The notes under the pieces are model-generated. The model was not told the DNA's origin. It did not search any database and saw only the letters and a program-made list of their open reading frames with translations. DNA of 64,000 nucleotides from Heligmosomoides polygyrus polygyrus. Lineage: Eukaryota > Nematoda > Chromadorea > Rhabditida > Heligmosomidae. Positions 63,995 to 64,000 of this stretch are shown here, piece by piece (the stretch's first letter is position 1; every line of letters begins with the position of its first letter). Both the position numbers and the translations under genes were made by a program. The stretch covers positions 7,750,001 to 7,814,000 of the forward strand of contig OX377202.1 in the NCBI GenBank assembly GCA_947396885.1, read 5' to 3'.

Positions 63995-64000
63995 GACAAT

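Noticed and set aside
1..64000. CRISPR arrays, operons, bacterial promoters or terminators
   Set aside because: No regularly spaced short repeats with unique spacers; gene structure and transposons are eukaryotic.

Overview
The window looks like nuclear DNA of a nematode, most likely a strongylid (hookworm-like) species; the clade is inferred, not proven. The evidence is a split host gene with short introns ending in TTTTCAG-type acceptors, mariner, RTE, BEL/Pao, Penelope and PIF/hAT-like repeats typical of such genomes, and tRNA-derived repeats. There are no bacterial features. One assembly gap (200 N) lies at 23383-23582.

The main host feature is one gene on the minus strand, about 41951 down to 15236 or beyond. 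I assembled 19 exons by hand, and all 18 junctions keep one reading frame (about 760 codons). The product is a low-complexity, Ser/Arg/Lys-rich, probably nuclear protein with an NLS-like KKRRK and a coiled coil. I do not recognise its family. Its introns are either 45-126 bp or 2.4-11.2 kb, and the large ones are full of transposons. The last two exons of a second minus-strand gene lie at 51111-51392.

Layout. 1-15 kb: a broken Penelope element (PLE) with nested MITEs, a CR1-like fragment, a complete mariner with intact transposase (6392-7681), a decayed RTE reverse transcriptase and a series of palindromic MITEs. 15-42 kb: the host gene, whose introns hold foldback elements with tRNA-like boxes, a permuted-domain PLE fragment (23583-25234), a 3.4 kb nested palindrome followed by an 816 bp tandem duplication, a second complete mariner (31624-32891), and a hAT-like element with a perfect 8 bp target duplication (34578-37507) that hosts a PLE. 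42-56 kb: a 2.2 kb long-TIR element, a mariner-ended foldback element, a mariner relic split by a MITE, palindromes and tRNA-like repeats. 56-64 kb: satellite-like repeats, an LTR-retrotransposon remnant whose gag is fused in frame to the start of an envelope-like protein (58806-60449), and a nearly full-length Penelope element with its GIY-YIG domain in front of the reverse transcriptase (61013-63924).

Most of the window is therefore layered transposon insertion, and insertion order can often be read from target-site duplications (TA for mariner, TTA for PIF-like MITEs, 8 bp for hAT). Only the two mariner transposases look intact. Both reverse-transcribing permuted elements are broken (frameshift, stop, gap), and one has lost the tyrosine of its YxDD motif.
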